Shown one piece after another: positions 16,383 to 25,694 of a stretch of 64,000 nucleotides of DNA. This DNA comes from Calditrichales bacterium MX18-03 (GTDB lineage Bacteria; Bacillota; Clostridia; Lutisporales; Lutisporaceae). Position 1 is the first letter of the stretch; every line of letters begins with the position of its first letter. The stretch covers positions 1 to 64,000 of the forward strand of contig JAJGRE010000003.1 in the NCBI GenBank assembly GCA_021083345.1, read 5' to 3'. Below the pieces are notes generated by a model that was not told where the DNA came from, ran no database searches, and saw only the letters and a program-made list of their open reading frames with translations. Both the position numbers and the translations under genes were made by a program.

Positions 16383-18431
16383 TTATAATAGCTTTATCAA
16401 TTCATTTTTCAAGCAAGTCCCCAAATCCATATCCTTTATTGTTCCATCAAATTCCACAGATATGCGGACGCCCGCCGGTGCTTCCGATACCTTGCGGATG
16501 ATTCCGTCATAGAAAATCTTGTGGAAGACCTTTTGACCCTCCTGCACTTGCGTCATCAAATCCATCCCCTTGACCAGCTCCTTGATAAAGCGCGAAGGCG
16601 CAGCAGCCTTCTTGTAGCGGAGCTTCGGCGTGCTGATGTACAACTCGTTTTTTGCCCGGGTCATAGCAACATAAAAAAGCCGTCTTTCCTCCTCCTCGTC
16701 CATGCTCTCTGCATCCTCGGCCTTGAAATAAGGCGTCAATCCGTCCACCGAACCTGAAATAAAAACCACATCAAACTCAAGGCCTTTTGCACGATGCATT
16801 GTCAGCAGCTGTACCCGGTCTTCCTGCCTGCCGCTCTGCCGGAAGTGCGATTGTGCATTTTCCAGGACTTCCTCCACATGCTTCAGGTAAGCCTCATGAT
16901 TAGGATAGCCTGCCGTAGAGCTTTCTATTTCGTCTGCGGCTTCCATCAGTCCTTTAACAGAGATGCCTTTATTATAGGCATATTCCCTTATATACTCGTC
17001 ATACCCGATGACACTTCTGACAAACTTGACAACCTGGGCCGGTTTCATATCCGACATCCTGTGAATATTTTCCCTTAGCTCCATCACAGCATTGGCTTGC
17101 AGTCTGTGCAAACCGCCGTAGGCGATCAGATTGTCGTAGAAGCTGCCCTGCATACTGTCAGCTCTCTCAATAGAATCGCGGCTGATAAACCGCTTAGGCT
17201 TGTTCATGACGCGCTGTATCTCTTTATTGTTATAGGGGTAAAGGGATAGCTGAAGATACCCCAGTATGTCCTTTGCAACCCAATGATGGTATACGGATGC
17301 AGCGCCATCCACGGCAATAAAAGGGATGTTACCGTCCATCAAGGCATCGATCAGGGCACGGGACTGAAGGTTCGTCCGGTATATTACCGCCATCTTTGAA
17401 TAGGTTATGCCTTCCCGGCGCTTTGTCTTTATCCGGTCTGCAATCTTTCTTGCTTCCTCCTCAAAGTCCTCCGCTTCAAGCAGCTGAGGCAGATAGCCCT
17501 TTGAACGGACGGCCTCAAGCCCTTTGGCATATCTTGCCTTGTTATGGCCGATCAATGCCTGGGCACAGTTCAGAATGCTCCTGTGGGTCCTGTAATTCCT
17601 TTTCAGGACGATGCGCTTCCCATTGGGATACAACCGCTCAAAATTCAAGAGAATGTCCGGGGTAGCGCCTCTGAAGCCGTAAATTGATTGGTCATCATCG
17701 CCGACCACGAAAATATTATTCACCGGCTCAGCAATCAGCCGTATGGTCTCAAACTGCAGCCTGTTGATATCCTGGAATTCATCAATCAGGATATACCGGA
17801 ACCGTTCCCTGATTTCTTTTAAAATACGCGTATTGCTCTGCAGCAGCTGGTAACAATCAAAGAGCAGGTCGTCGTAATCATACAAGCCGCTGTTTTCCTT
17901 CAATTCCTCATAAGCTTCGATGATCAGCCTGAGATCTTTTTTTCGGCAGGATTTTGGCTCATAGTCTTCTACCGGCAGCATGGCATTAACGATATATCCC
18001 ATATCATTGATCAGATCCGACAGTTCATCCTCTTCGTTCCCGAAATCCAGCTTATTCTTCTTGATAATGGTTCTGATCAGACTGTATTTCTTCTCTTCGT
18101 CAATCAGGTCTTCCAGCCTGTAATTGCGGTACTGCCTCAGAATCCTGAAGAAAACCGAATGAAAGGTTCCAAAGGTGATCAGCTCAGAATCACGACGCTG
18201 CTCTGGGCCCAGCCTTAGATACCTTTCCTTCATTTCATTGGCCGCGGCTCTGGAGAAGGTTACTACCAGGATGTGTTTCGGCGGAATGCCTGCGCTTATC
18301 ATATTCCGTATCCTGGCTGTAATGACAGTGGTCTTGCCGGTACCCGGCCCGGCCAAAACCATGCAGGCACCGGTAAGGTGGCTTGCTGCCTCCTTCTGTT
18401 CTCTGTTCAGTTCATCTAATCTTTCCTTCAT
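16383..18431 (-). CDS. UvrD/PcrA-like superfamily I DNA helicase
   Basis: ATP-dependent 3'-5' DNA helicase of 682 residues. Motif I AGPGTGKTTVI, Ia VVTFSRAAANEM, II LIDEFQDIN, III VGDDDQSIYGFRGA, IV-V LLTMHRAKGLEFDVVF, VI RRLFYVAMTRAKNELY. It is slightly shorter than PcrA and has a different C-terminal tail, which fits a paralogue rather than the housekeeping PcrA. It begins 7 bases after the oxidoreductase stop. Role in repair or recombination is inferred from family. Confidence 0.92.
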   Translation of the reverse strand: MKERLDELNREQKEAASHLTGACMVLAGPGTGKTTVITARIRNMISAGIPPKHILVVTFSRAAANEMKERYLRLGPEQRRDSELITFGTFHSVFFRILRQYRNYRLEDLIDEEKKYSLIRTIIKKNKLDFGNEEDELSDLINDMGYIVNAMLPVEDYEPKSCRKKDLRLIIEAYEELKENSGLYDYDDLLFDCYQLLQSNTRILKEIRERFRYILIDEFQDINRLQFETIRLIAEPVNNIFVVGDDDQSIYGFRGATPDILLNFERLYPNGKRIVLKRNYRTHRSILNCAQALIGHNKARYAKGLEAVRSKGYLPQLLEAEDFEEEARKIADRIKTKRREGITYSKMAVIYRTNLQSRALIDALMDGNIPFIAVDGAASVYHHWVAKDILGYLQLSLYPYNNKEIQRVMNKPKRFISRDSIERADSMQGSFYDNLIAYGGLHRLQANAVMELRENIHRMSDMKPAQVVKFVRSVIGYDEYIREYAYNKGISVKGLMEAADEIESSTAGYPNHEAYLKHVEEVLENAQSHFRQSGRQEDRVQLLTMHRAKGLEFDVVFISGSVDGLTPYFKAEDAESMDEEEERRLFYVAMTRAKNELYISTPKLRYKKAAAPSRFIKELVKGMDLMTQVQEGQKVFHKIFYDGIIRKVSEAPAGVRISVEFDGTIKDMDLGTCLKNELIKLL

Positions 18432-18438
18432 TTATTAC

Positions 18439-20397
18439 CTAAAGCCTTTCTATGCGGCAGGTGCACTCGTTAAATACGGCCTGCATGCCGATGTCGCTCA
18501 TTCTGTCATCCGTCAGACGGTTCACACTGCCGCCGTTTTTCTTCCACCAGCCTTCATACATGAAAAGGACTTCCCTCTGGCAGCTGCTTGAAATACAAAC
18601 CAGCGCCTCCATTTCTCCAAAAGCATTGCTTAGCTTTACCTTCGATCCGTCTTGCACCGATTCTACCGCTGCATCTGACGGGCTGATATACACAAGCGGC
18701 AGCGGGGAAGCTTCATTCAGAAAATGCTGAGAGTGCAGTGAGTTTTTTTTGTGTATCGTTAAAAGCTTGTATTTTTCTTTTTTTATACGGTCCTCCGAAA
18801 GACATGTTTCCAGCGACGCTGTATCGATCAGCTTCATTCTTCCGTTTTCCGTAGCGAAATGCCCTTCCTGCCAGGGGATGTCCTGATCCTGCGGATTCCT
18901 GACAAACCCATCCCTGAATAGTGCTTCAATATCCATTCCGTTTTCAACAGAGGGATGCAGCAGGGCTTCTATCCAACTGCCGGGCGCCCTCATAGGAAAG
19001 CCGGGCAATTGCAGCAGATCAGCCAGCTTGGTGTAAATCTCTGCCTCCGACCTCGCTTCATGGTATCTGGGGGCACAGGGCACATTATAATGGATGTAGC
19101 CGTTCCAGCTATCTGAGGCGATTATATCCTCTTCTTCCAGAAAGTACGTGATCGGCAGCACCATATCGCATTGCTCTGCCGTATCAGTCATGAAATGCTC
19201 CAAGCAAATCTTGAATTCTACACCATTGACTGCATCAAGCACCTCCCCGGAATTGGGATTCTGAATCAGCGGATTGCTGCGGGAGATAAAAAGCATCTTT
19301 ACAGGCGGGTCCGTTGCTTCCTTCAGGGCTTTGCCCATCTTTGCTCTTGGCAGCACCCGGTTCTGCCTCTCAGGAAAGTTGAGGCCATGCCAGACAAGAT
19401 GCTCATGCACCGCATTGGCATAATTGGAACCACCGCCCGGGATGCCAATATTGCCTGAAAGCGCTGCCAGCATATCGATACTTCTGACTGCCGTTCCTCC
19501 GAACAGGCAGCGCTGCAGTCCAAAACCGATATGGATCGATGCGGGTTTGCTATTGCATAAAGTCTCCGCCAGCTCAACTATTTCATTCCAGCCAACACCA
19601 CAGCGCTGAGATAAGGCAGCAGCGTCGAGTGTCTTCAGATAATGGTATAGCGCTTCAAACCCATCCGTATGTTTTTCTATGAAAGCTTTATCATAAAGCT
19701 GCTTTTCAATTATGTACTTTGCTGCTGCGCAGGCCAGAGCACAGTCTCCCCCCGCAAGAGGCCTTACATGCCTGTCGGCAATTCCGGCTGTCTCTGTGGC
19801 TAAGGGATCTATGACAATGACGGCCGAACCCAGCGCCTTTGCTCTTTTGACGGCAGCAAACAGGTGGAGGCTGGTCTCCGCCGGATTTTTTCCCCATATT
19901 ACAATCGTTTTTGAATTCAAAAGGTCCTCAAAGCTGTGATACCGGGGGCAACCAAAATCAAGGCTCTGGGCGGCAAAGCCGGCGCCGCAGCATAGACTTC
20001 CTTTGAATCGGGTCGTATCACCCAAGAAGTCGAAAAATAGATTCTCAATGTTTTTCAGCTTGCCGTTTGAGCCGCTGTAATTGTATAATGCAATGCTTTT
20101 TGTGCCGTATCTATCCCAGTAACTCTTCAACTTATCTGTTATGACTCCAAAAGCATCCTCCCAGGATATCCGCTTCCAGCGGCCATCGAGCTTACGCATG
20201 GGGTACTTCAAACGCTTTGGGCTGTACATCCGCTCAATATGCTGTCTGCCCTTATCGCAGATAAACCCTTTGGTTATCGGGTGGTCCTTGTTCCCCTCCA
20301 GCTTTGTTATTTTTCCTTCTTCGTCCGTCCAGACCACCAGACTGCAGACATCGAAGCAATCAAGGGGGCAGGCGCATATCTGTTTTCTCAACGGCAA
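18439..20397 (-). CDS. Molybdopterin-dependent oxidoreductase
   Basis: Molybdopterin enzyme of the DMSO-reductase superfamily, 652 residues. The N-terminal 4Fe-4S motif is CACPLDCFDVC with a fourth Cys in GFICDKG. Molybdopterin-binding stretches include WGKNPAETS and FISRSNPLIQNPNSGE, and the C-terminal dinucleotide-binding domain is present. GSLCCGAGF carries Cys near where the metal ligand is expected. There is no Tat signal, so it is probably cytoplasmic. No partner subunit or cofactor gene is nearby; the substrate is unknown. The start is TTG at 20397 with GGGGGTGA upstream. It is first in a unit with the helicase. Confidence 0.88.
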   Translation of the reverse strand: MPLRKQICACPLDCFDVCSLVVWTDEEGKITKLEGNKDHPITKGFICDKGRQHIERMYSPKRLKYPMRKLDGRWKRISWEDAFGVITDKLKSYWDRYGTKSIALYNYSGSNGKLKNIENLFFDFLGDTTRFKGSLCCGAGFAAQSLDFGCPRYHSFEDLLNSKTIVIWGKNPAETSLHLFAAVKRAKALGSAVIVIDPLATETAGIADRHVRPLAGGDCALACAAAKYIIEKQLYDKAFIEKHTDGFEALYHYLKTLDAAALSQRCGVGWNEIVELAETLCNSKPASIHIGFGLQRCLFGGTAVRSIDMLAALSGNIGIPGGGSNYANAVHEHLVWHGLNFPERQNRVLPRAKMGKALKEATDPPVKMLFISRSNPLIQNPNSGEVLDAVNGVEFKICLEHFMTDTAEQCDMVLPITYFLEEEDIIASDSWNGYIHYNVPCAPRYHEARSEAEIYTKLADLLQLPGFPMRAPGSWIEALLHPSVENGMDIEALFRDGFVRNPQDQDIPWQEGHFATENGRMKLIDTASLETCLSEDRIKKEKYKLLTIHKKNSLHSQHFLNEASPLPLVYISPSDAAVESVQDGSKVKLSNAFGEMEALVCISSSCQREVLFMYEGWWKKNGGSVNRLTDDRMSDIGMQAVFNECTCRIERL

Positions 20398-20419
20398 GGG
20401 ATCACCCCCTTCTCTCTAT

Positions 20420-20620
20420 TACTCTGTTAACTCTAAAATATGTATTACTCGGCGAGGAAAATTTTCGTAGGATACCCGCAAACCAAGGCGGAGGAGTGAG
20501 TAATACTCTATGTATTGCGAGTGATCACATAAAATACCAACTCCGTTGGCATTTTATGTGCCAACGCAGTACTACGGAAATTTACCGGCGATAATATATA
20601 GAATTAGGGTTAACAGAGTA
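20420..20620. mobile_element. MITE-like palindromic element, 201 bp
   Basis: The ends are TACTCTGTTAAC (20420) and GTTAACAGAGTA (to 20620), a perfect 12-bp terminal inverted repeat whose similarity continues imperfectly for about 50 bp inward. The centre has a 16-bp stem with one mismatch, CACATAAAATACCAAC/GTTGGCATTTTATGTG (about 20525-20560). There is no coding capacity. Flanks are CTAT and CTAA, so a target-site duplication is not certain. It fills most of the gap between iorB and the oxidoreductase gene. Confidence 0.75.
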
Positions 20621-20657
20621 CTAATGGCTTTCTTTGATTATTATACCATAAAATAAC

Positions 20658-20683
20658 GAAGGAAGGTGATGACACCTTCCTTC
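20658..20683 (-). terminator. Terminator of iorAB
   Basis: Minus-strand hairpin GAAGGAAGGTG/CACCTTCCTTC with loop TCAT, followed by GTTATTTTAT. It lies 13 bases after the iorB stop. Confidence 0.75.
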
Positions 20684-20696
20684 AGCATTTTTTTGA

Positions 20697-21269
20697 TTAC
20701 AATTCCATACCTTTATTGAAAGCAGCAATATTGATATCTACCATCTTGGCAGGAATGATTTCCTTCATGATCTCAATCCAGTCGATATCCGTCAATTCCA
20801 GAGCCTTTACCAAGGCACCCAGCAGGACAATATTCTGAGTCTTGATGTTACCGACCTCAAGCGCTGCTTTGCCTGCATCAACAGTGACTGTTTTGAAGAC
20901 TTTTTCCAGTGCTTCGATGACCCCTTGCGGATAATCTGCTTTGCCGCTGGCAATGACGATGGATGGGATCTCATAATTGTTCACCACCACAGTGCCTTCC
21001 GGTTTCAGGTATTCAACCCATCTTGCTGCTTCCATCTTCTCAAAGGATACAAGGATATCTGCCTGTCCTACACCGATAATAGGCGAAAAAACCTTCTTGC
21101 CGTACCGCACCTGTGTAGTGACGCTGCCGCCTCTCTGCGCCATGCCGTGAACCTCGGACATCTTGACATCATAGCCTGCCTTCAAGAGTCCGGCAGTCAG
21201 TATCTTGCTGACCAGGATGATTCCCTGTCCGCCGACGCCAACCAATAATATATTCTTCGCATCGTTCAT
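20697..21269 (-). CDS. iorB: Indolepyruvate:ferredoxin oxidoreductase, beta subunit
   Basis: Gamma-type pyruvate ferredoxin oxidoreductase domain, 190 residues. With IorA it oxidatively decarboxylates aryl 2-keto acids to acyl-CoA, reducing ferredoxin. Motifs: ILLVGVGGQGIILVSK, SEVHGMAQRGGSVTTQVRYG. The ATG at 21269 is chosen because GGTGA lies upstream; an earlier in-frame start at 21296 would overlap iorA by 26 bases. The iorA stop is one base before it, so translation is probably coupled. Confidence 0.95.
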   Translation of the reverse strand: MNDAKNILLVGVGGQGIILVSKILTAGLLKAGYDVKMSEVHGMAQRGGSVTTQVRYGKKVFSPIIGVGQADILVSFEKMEAARWVEYLKPEGTVVVNNYEIPSIVIASGKADYPQGVIEALEKVFKTVTVDAGKAALEVGNIKTQNIVLLGALVKALELTDIDWIEIMKEIIPAKMVDINIAAFNKGMEL

Positions 21270-21270
21270 C

Positions 21271-23016
21271 TTATTCACCAACCTTCTCAATCGCATTAAA
21301 TTTGCATACCTGCTTGCAAACCTCGCAACCTACGCACATAGAAGCTTCAATGTAGGCGGTGCCGTCCTTGAAGAATACGGCCGGGCAGCCCACCTTCAAG
21401 CACATCTTGCATTTCTTGCAGTTTTCCCTGTTGACGACACATTTGTTCTTGAAAGGCGGAAGTCCCTTGATCAGGACGCAAGGCCTTTTTGTAACAATGG
21501 CAGTCGGCTCTTCGCTCTTTACGGCTTCTTCGGCTGCATCATCCATTGCTTTCAGATCGCAGGGATCAACAACCAATACCTTAAAGCCCACAGCTTTCAT
21601 AATATCTGTAGGATCCATCTGAGTCGTGGACTCGCCCATCAGCGTCTTACCGGTTCCGGGGTTTTCCTGATGACCTGTCATTCCGGTAATGCTGTTGTCC
21701 AGAACCACTGGAACCATTTTCCCTTTATTATATAGAATGTCGATAGCACCGGTTATGCCTGAATGGAAGAACGTCGAATCTCCTAATACGCCGAACACCT
21801 TGTTATCTCTTCCGGACACTTCAAATGCTTTTGCCATGCCCATTCCTGCGCTGAAGCCGGCTCCCATGCAGATGCAGGTATCCATTGCATTGAGAGGCTC
21901 CATGCCGCCTAATGTATAACAGCCGATATCGCTGGTTACAACAGTATTCTTCTTCTTGGACATCGTGTAGAAGAAGCCTCTGTGCGGGCAGCCCGGACAG
22001 AGCACCGGCGGTCTTGGTACAACATTGACGTCCACTTTTTTCGTTTCGGTTTTTTCGTTCAAAAGCGATTGTGCCACGATATCGGGATTCAACTCATAGA
22101 TATTCGGAACCAATGCCTTACCGATACATTGAATGCCAGCCGCCTTTATCTGCTCTTCCATGAAGGGTTCCAGCTCTTCAACGATGTAAAGCGTCTCATG
22201 CTTGGAAGCAAAATACCGGATGAGATCCATCGGCAGCGGATAAGTGAAGCCCAGCTTCAGGATGGAAACCTGGTCGCCGAATACTTCCTTTACATACTGG
22301 TAAGCAATGCCGGCTGTGATAATCCCTATCTTTGAACCATTCTCCTCAATTTTATTAAGAATTGAGGTGTTGGCATACTGCTCCATGTCTTTAAGCTTCT
22401 GCTCTACCTTGACATGGGCGATCTTGGCATGGGCAGGTGTTGCCACAAACTTGGGTATATTTCTGGCGTAAGGCTTGTGTCCTACTTCCTTGCGCTCCCC
22501 CAATTCAACAATACATTTACTGTGACTGATACGCGTCGTTACCCTAAATAACACAGGAACATCGAACCTTTCACTGACCTCATAAGCTTCTGCCAGAAAA
22601 TCCTTGCACTCCTGGCTGTCACTGGGTTCTATGAGCGCCATTTTGGCGAACTTCGCATAGTAGCGGTTGTCCTGCTCATTCTGAGAGCTGTGCATGCTGG
22701 GATCGTCGGCAGAAACCAATACGAAGCCGCCGTTGACACCAAGATACGCATACGTAAAAATAGGATCGGCTGCGACATTGACACCTACATGCTTCATTGC
22801 GCATATGCTTCTCGCACCGGCAATGGACGCACCGATGGCTACCTCGGCTGCAACCTTTTCATTTGGAGACCATTCGCTATAGATATGCTCCTTGTATTCG
22901 ACCATGTTCTCCAGGATTTCGGTGCTGGGTGTTCCGGGATAAGCGGCAGCCATCGTGACGCCTGCTTCATAAGCACCTCTGGCGATTGCTTCATTACCCG
23001 ACATTAATTGTTTCAC
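21271..23016 (-). CDS. iorA: Indolepyruvate:ferredoxin oxidoreductase, alpha subunit
   Basis: Catalytic subunit of 581 residues using thiamine pyrophosphate, CoA and ferredoxin. N-terminal domain with GNEAIARGAYEAGV and AAYPGTPSTEI; TPP domain with LCPGCPHRGFFY and GVLGDSTFFHSGITG; C-terminal 4Fe-4S domain with CKKCKMCLKVGCPA and CVGCEVCKQVC. The start is GTG at 23016 with AAGGGGG 8 bases upstream. It forms an operon with iorB. Role: catabolism of aromatic amino acids after transamination. Confidence 0.96.
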   Translation of the reverse strand: MKQLMSGNEAIARGAYEAGVTMAAAYPGTPSTEILENMVEYKEHIYSEWSPNEKVAAEVAIGASIAGARSICAMKHVGVNVAADPIFTYAYLGVNGGFVLVSADDPSMHSSQNEQDNRYYAKFAKMALIEPSDSQECKDFLAEAYEVSERFDVPVLFRVTTRISHSKCIVELGERKEVGHKPYARNIPKFVATPAHAKIAHVKVEQKLKDMEQYANTSILNKIEENGSKIGIITAGIAYQYVKEVFGDQVSILKLGFTYPLPMDLIRYFASKHETLYIVEELEPFMEEQIKAAGIQCIGKALVPNIYELNPDIVAQSLLNEKTETKKVDVNVVPRPPVLCPGCPHRGFFYTMSKKKNTVVTSDIGCYTLGGMEPLNAMDTCICMGAGFSAGMGMAKAFEVSGRDNKVFGVLGDSTFFHSGITGAIDILYNKGKMVPVVLDNSITGMTGHQENPGTGKTLMGESTTQMDPTDIMKAVGFKVLVVDPCDLKAMDDAAEEAVKSEEPTAIVTKRPCVLIKGLPPFKNKCVVNRENCKKCKMCLKVGCPAVFFKDGTAYIEASMCVGCEVCKQVCKFNAIEKVGE

Positions 23017-23098
23017 GGTGTTTTCCCCCTTAATAAATAGTTATATACATTTCTGCAATCATCCTATTGTGTAATGGCAATGAAAGTAATCTTCTGTA

Positions 23099-24001
23099 TT
23101 AGTGATTGGCTATGACACTGCCTAATGCGATGGACAGCAGCTTGGTTTCGGACGTATCCGCCCTTGAAACCAGAACGATTGGAACTTTGGCACCCATGAT
23201 GATCCCTGCGGATTTGGCATTTGAGAAATACGTCATGGATTTTCCCAATGCGTTTCCTACCTCATAGTAGGGCACTAACAGGATATCCGCATTTCCGCCG
23301 CCTTCTCCCTTATAGCCCTTATGGGCGCAGGCTTCCTTGCTGACAGCCAGATCCAGTGCAACCGGACCATCCACAACCACCTTCATGGCATCCCATTTTT
23401 CCTTCATGTCCGCTATGGCTTTTGCATCAACTGTTGCCGGTATTTTGGGGTTTACGGCCTCTGCACCTGCAAGGCAGGAAACATATACCTTTTCCATATC
23501 CATTGCCTTGCATACCTGAACGGCATTTTCAAGAATCTGGACCTTCTGGCCCAGGTCCGGCGCTACGTTCATTCCACCGTCTGTCAGGAAAATCAGTTTT
23601 TCATAGGCCGGCACTTCATAGACCATAACGTGGCTGATCAGGTTGTTGGTCCTCAGACCGATTTCCTTATCCAGTACGGCACGCATGATGTCTGCCGTCT
23701 GAATGATCCCTTTCATGAGGAAGTCACCTTCTCCATTACTGATCATTTCAACTGATTTTCTGGCTGCCGCAATGACATCCGTCTCGTTTACAATCCTGAA
23801 AGTCTTTGGTTCTACCCGCATCTTTTCCAATATTTCGGCGATTTTGGCTTCGTCTCCTACCAGCACCGGTTCTACCAAGCCCATTTCCTTTGCTTTGCTG
23901 ACCGCCACCAAGACATCTTCATCCTGAGCTGCCGCAACAACCAGCTTCATTGTCTTCTGATTTTTGGCCGCTTCAAGCAGCATGCTGAAATTTTTGATCA
24001 T
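23099..24001 (-). CDS. ptb: Phosphate butyryltransferase (acyl-CoA to acyl phosphate)
   Basis: Phosphotransacylase of 300 residues, PTA/PTB family. It exchanges CoA for phosphate on butyryl-CoA or related acyl-CoAs. Characteristic stretches: GDFLMKGIIQTADIM, VYEVPAYEKLIFLTDGGMN, KGEGGGNADILLVPYYEVGN, AGIIMGAKVPIVLVSRAD. AGAGGTGAAA precedes the ATG. No butyrate kinase is adjacent, which is unusual for clostridial ptb-buk pairs. The neighbour 82 bases downstream is iorA, suggesting aryl- or branched-acyl-CoA as substrate. Confidence 0.92.
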   Translation of the reverse strand: MIKNFSMLLEAAKNQKTMKLVVAAAQDEDVLVAVSKAKEMGLVEPVLVGDEAKIAEILEKMRVEPKTFRIVNETDVIAAARKSVEMISNGEGDFLMKGIIQTADIMRAVLDKEIGLRTNNLISHVMVYEVPAYEKLIFLTDGGMNVAPDLGQKVQILENAVQVCKAMDMEKVYVSCLAGAEAVNPKIPATVDAKAIADMKEKWDAMKVVVDGPVALDLAVSKEACAHKGYKGEGGGNADILLVPYYEVGNALGKSMTYFSNAKSAGIIMGAKVPIVLVSRADTSETKLLSIALGSVIANH

Positions 24002-24085
24002 ACTTTCACCTCTATTGATATTTCCAGTTTTAAAATCGTTGTGTAGCAGTTAAAATTTTTTTGTAATTACATATCTATTCTACAA

Positions 24086-24114
24086 ATTTGCGAATATTCC
24101 TTCTGATTTGCGAA
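24086..24114. repeat. Two direct repeats ATTTGCGAA upstream of ptb
   Basis: ATTTGCGAA occurs at 24086-24094 and 24106-24114, exactly 20 bp apart (two helical turns), in the A/T-rich region 85-113 bases upstream of the ptb start. This geometry suits binding of a regulator to one DNA face. No promoter could be assigned with confidence. Confidence 0.45.
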
Positions 24115-24160
24115 ATTTTTTTTATTATTAAAATTATTGATGACAACTGGAGAATATGAC

Positions 24161-24190
24161 TAAAAAAAATAACCCTTTCGGGTTATTTTC
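24161..24190 (-). terminator. Terminator of glnA
   Basis: Minus-strand hairpin AAAATAACCC/GGGTTATTTT with GAAA loop, followed by a T run; 22 bases after the glnA stop. Confidence 0.85.
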
Positions 24191-24211
24191 TCCAATTGAT
24201 ACGATTTCAAA

Positions 24212-25645
24212 TTATAAGTCGTAATACAGCTCAAACTCTGCAGGATGGGGAAGAATACTGATTTTTTTGAAGTCCTTCTCATACTTTGACTTTATCCAGG
24301 TATGAATCAGATGCTCCGTAAAGACATTGCCCCTCAACAGGAATTCGTGATCTTCCTTCAATGCGTTCAAAGCTTCTTCTAGGTTCTTTGGCAGGCCTTT
24401 GATCTTTTTCTTTTCTTCCTCGCTTAAATCAAATATGTTGAGGTCATAGGGCCCAAACCCTTCTGCCATCGGGTCGATCCGGTTAATGATCCCGTCGAGG
24501 CCTGCCATCAGCATTGCTGAATAAGCCAAATAGGGATTGCAGGTTGCATCAGAAGACCTGAACTCAAAACGTTTGTTCTCCGGCTTGTTTGCGTAGCCGG
24601 GAATCCGGATGACGGAACTTCTGTTTGAGGTGGCAAAGCATATACTGACAGGTGCTTCATACCCCGGTACCAGACGTTTGTAGGAATTGGTGCTGGGATT
24701 GGTAAAAGCCAGCAACGCCGGTGCATGCTTCAGCAAGCCGCCTATATAATATAATGCCGTTTGACTGAGTCCCGAGTAGCCGTCCCTGTCATAGAAGAGC
24801 GGCATACCTTCCTTAAAAAGCATCATATGAACATGCATGCCATTTCCTGCTTCACCGTATAAAGGCTTGGGCATGAAGGTAGCCGTCTTGCCGTTCTGAA
24901 TGGCCATATTCTTGACCACATATTTTAAAAGGTAGGTCTTATCCGCCATTTCCTTCATATTGCCGAATTCAACCTCGATTTCCACCTGCCCGGGGCCACC
25001 TACCTCGTGGTGGTGATATTTTACCATGACACCCAATTCCTCAAGCATCAGGCACATCTTGCTTCTCAGGTCGTTTGTGACATCGTAAGGCAGCGCAGCA
25101 TGGTAGCCGCCCTTATGTCCTACCTTGTAGCCAAGCATGTTGTCGGATTTGTCATTGGTATTCCACTCCGCCTGTACGGCGTTGATAGTAACTTCCTGGT
25201 GTTGGGGCTTATTCTCATAAGCGATCTGGTCAAATATGTAAAACTCAAATTCCGGCCCGATCCGGTTCTCATCCGCAATACCGGATTCCTTCATGAAACT
25301 TTCTGCCTTCTCGGCAATGAACCTCGGATCACCTTGGTAACGCTTGATACCGCCTTCCAAGGTATATATATCCCCTATCATGCTCAGTGTAGGTTCCTTG
25401 CAGAAGGGGTCTATGAAAGCCGTACTGATATCCGGTATGAAAATCATATCGCTTTTTTCGACAGTTAGAAAACCATAGCTGGACCCGTCAAAACCGATGC
25501 CCTCCTCCAGTACCTTTTCTGAAAAGCGAACTGCCGGAATGGACAGATGATGCCACCGTCCTGCCAGGTCGGTGATCTTGAAATCTATGATCCGTATCCC
25601 GTTGCTGCTGCAGTATTCCTTGACCTCGGCTACATTTTTAAACAA
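24212..25645 (-). CDS. glnA: Glutamine synthetase, type I
   Basis: Glutamine synthetase of 477 residues (ATP + glutamate + ammonia). Motifs: GFDGSSYGF, GPEFEFYIFD, HHHEVGGPGQVEIE, TFMPKPLYGEAGNGMHVHM, ITNPSTNSYKRLVPGYEAP-like stretch, and the C-terminal HPAEFELYYD. At the adenylylation site, the NLYDLPPEE of E. coli is here NIFDLSEEE, so the modified Tyr is Phe. Control by adenylylation is therefore unlikely. The start is TTG at 25645 with AGGGGGT 7 bases upstream. It is divergent from a LysR-type gene. Confidence 0.94.
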   Translation of the reverse strand: MFKNVAEVKEYCSSNGIRIIDFKITDLAGRWHHLSIPAVRFSEKVLEEGIGFDGSSYGFLTVEKSDMIFIPDISTAFIDPFCKEPTLSMIGDIYTLEGGIKRYQGDPRFIAEKAESFMKESGIADENRIGPEFEFYIFDQIAYENKPQHQEVTINAVQAEWNTNDKSDNMLGYKVGHKGGYHAALPYDVTNDLRSKMCLMLEELGVMVKYHHHEVGGPGQVEIEVEFGNMKEMADKTYLLKYVVKNMAIQNGKTATFMPKPLYGEAGNGMHVHMMLFKEGMPLFYDRDGYSGLSQTALYYIGGLLKHAPALLAFTNPSTNSYKRLVPGYEAPVSICFATSNRSSVIRIPGYANKPENKRFEFRSSDATCNPYLAYSAMLMAGLDGIINRIDPMAEGFGPYDLNIFDLSEEEKKKIKGLPKNLEEALNALKEDHEFLLRGNVFTEHLIHTWIKSKYEKDFKKISILPHPAEFELYYDL

Positions 25646-25694
25646 AATACTACCCCCTCTTCTAAGCCTTTATAAACCGTTTGGCGGCTGTGTA

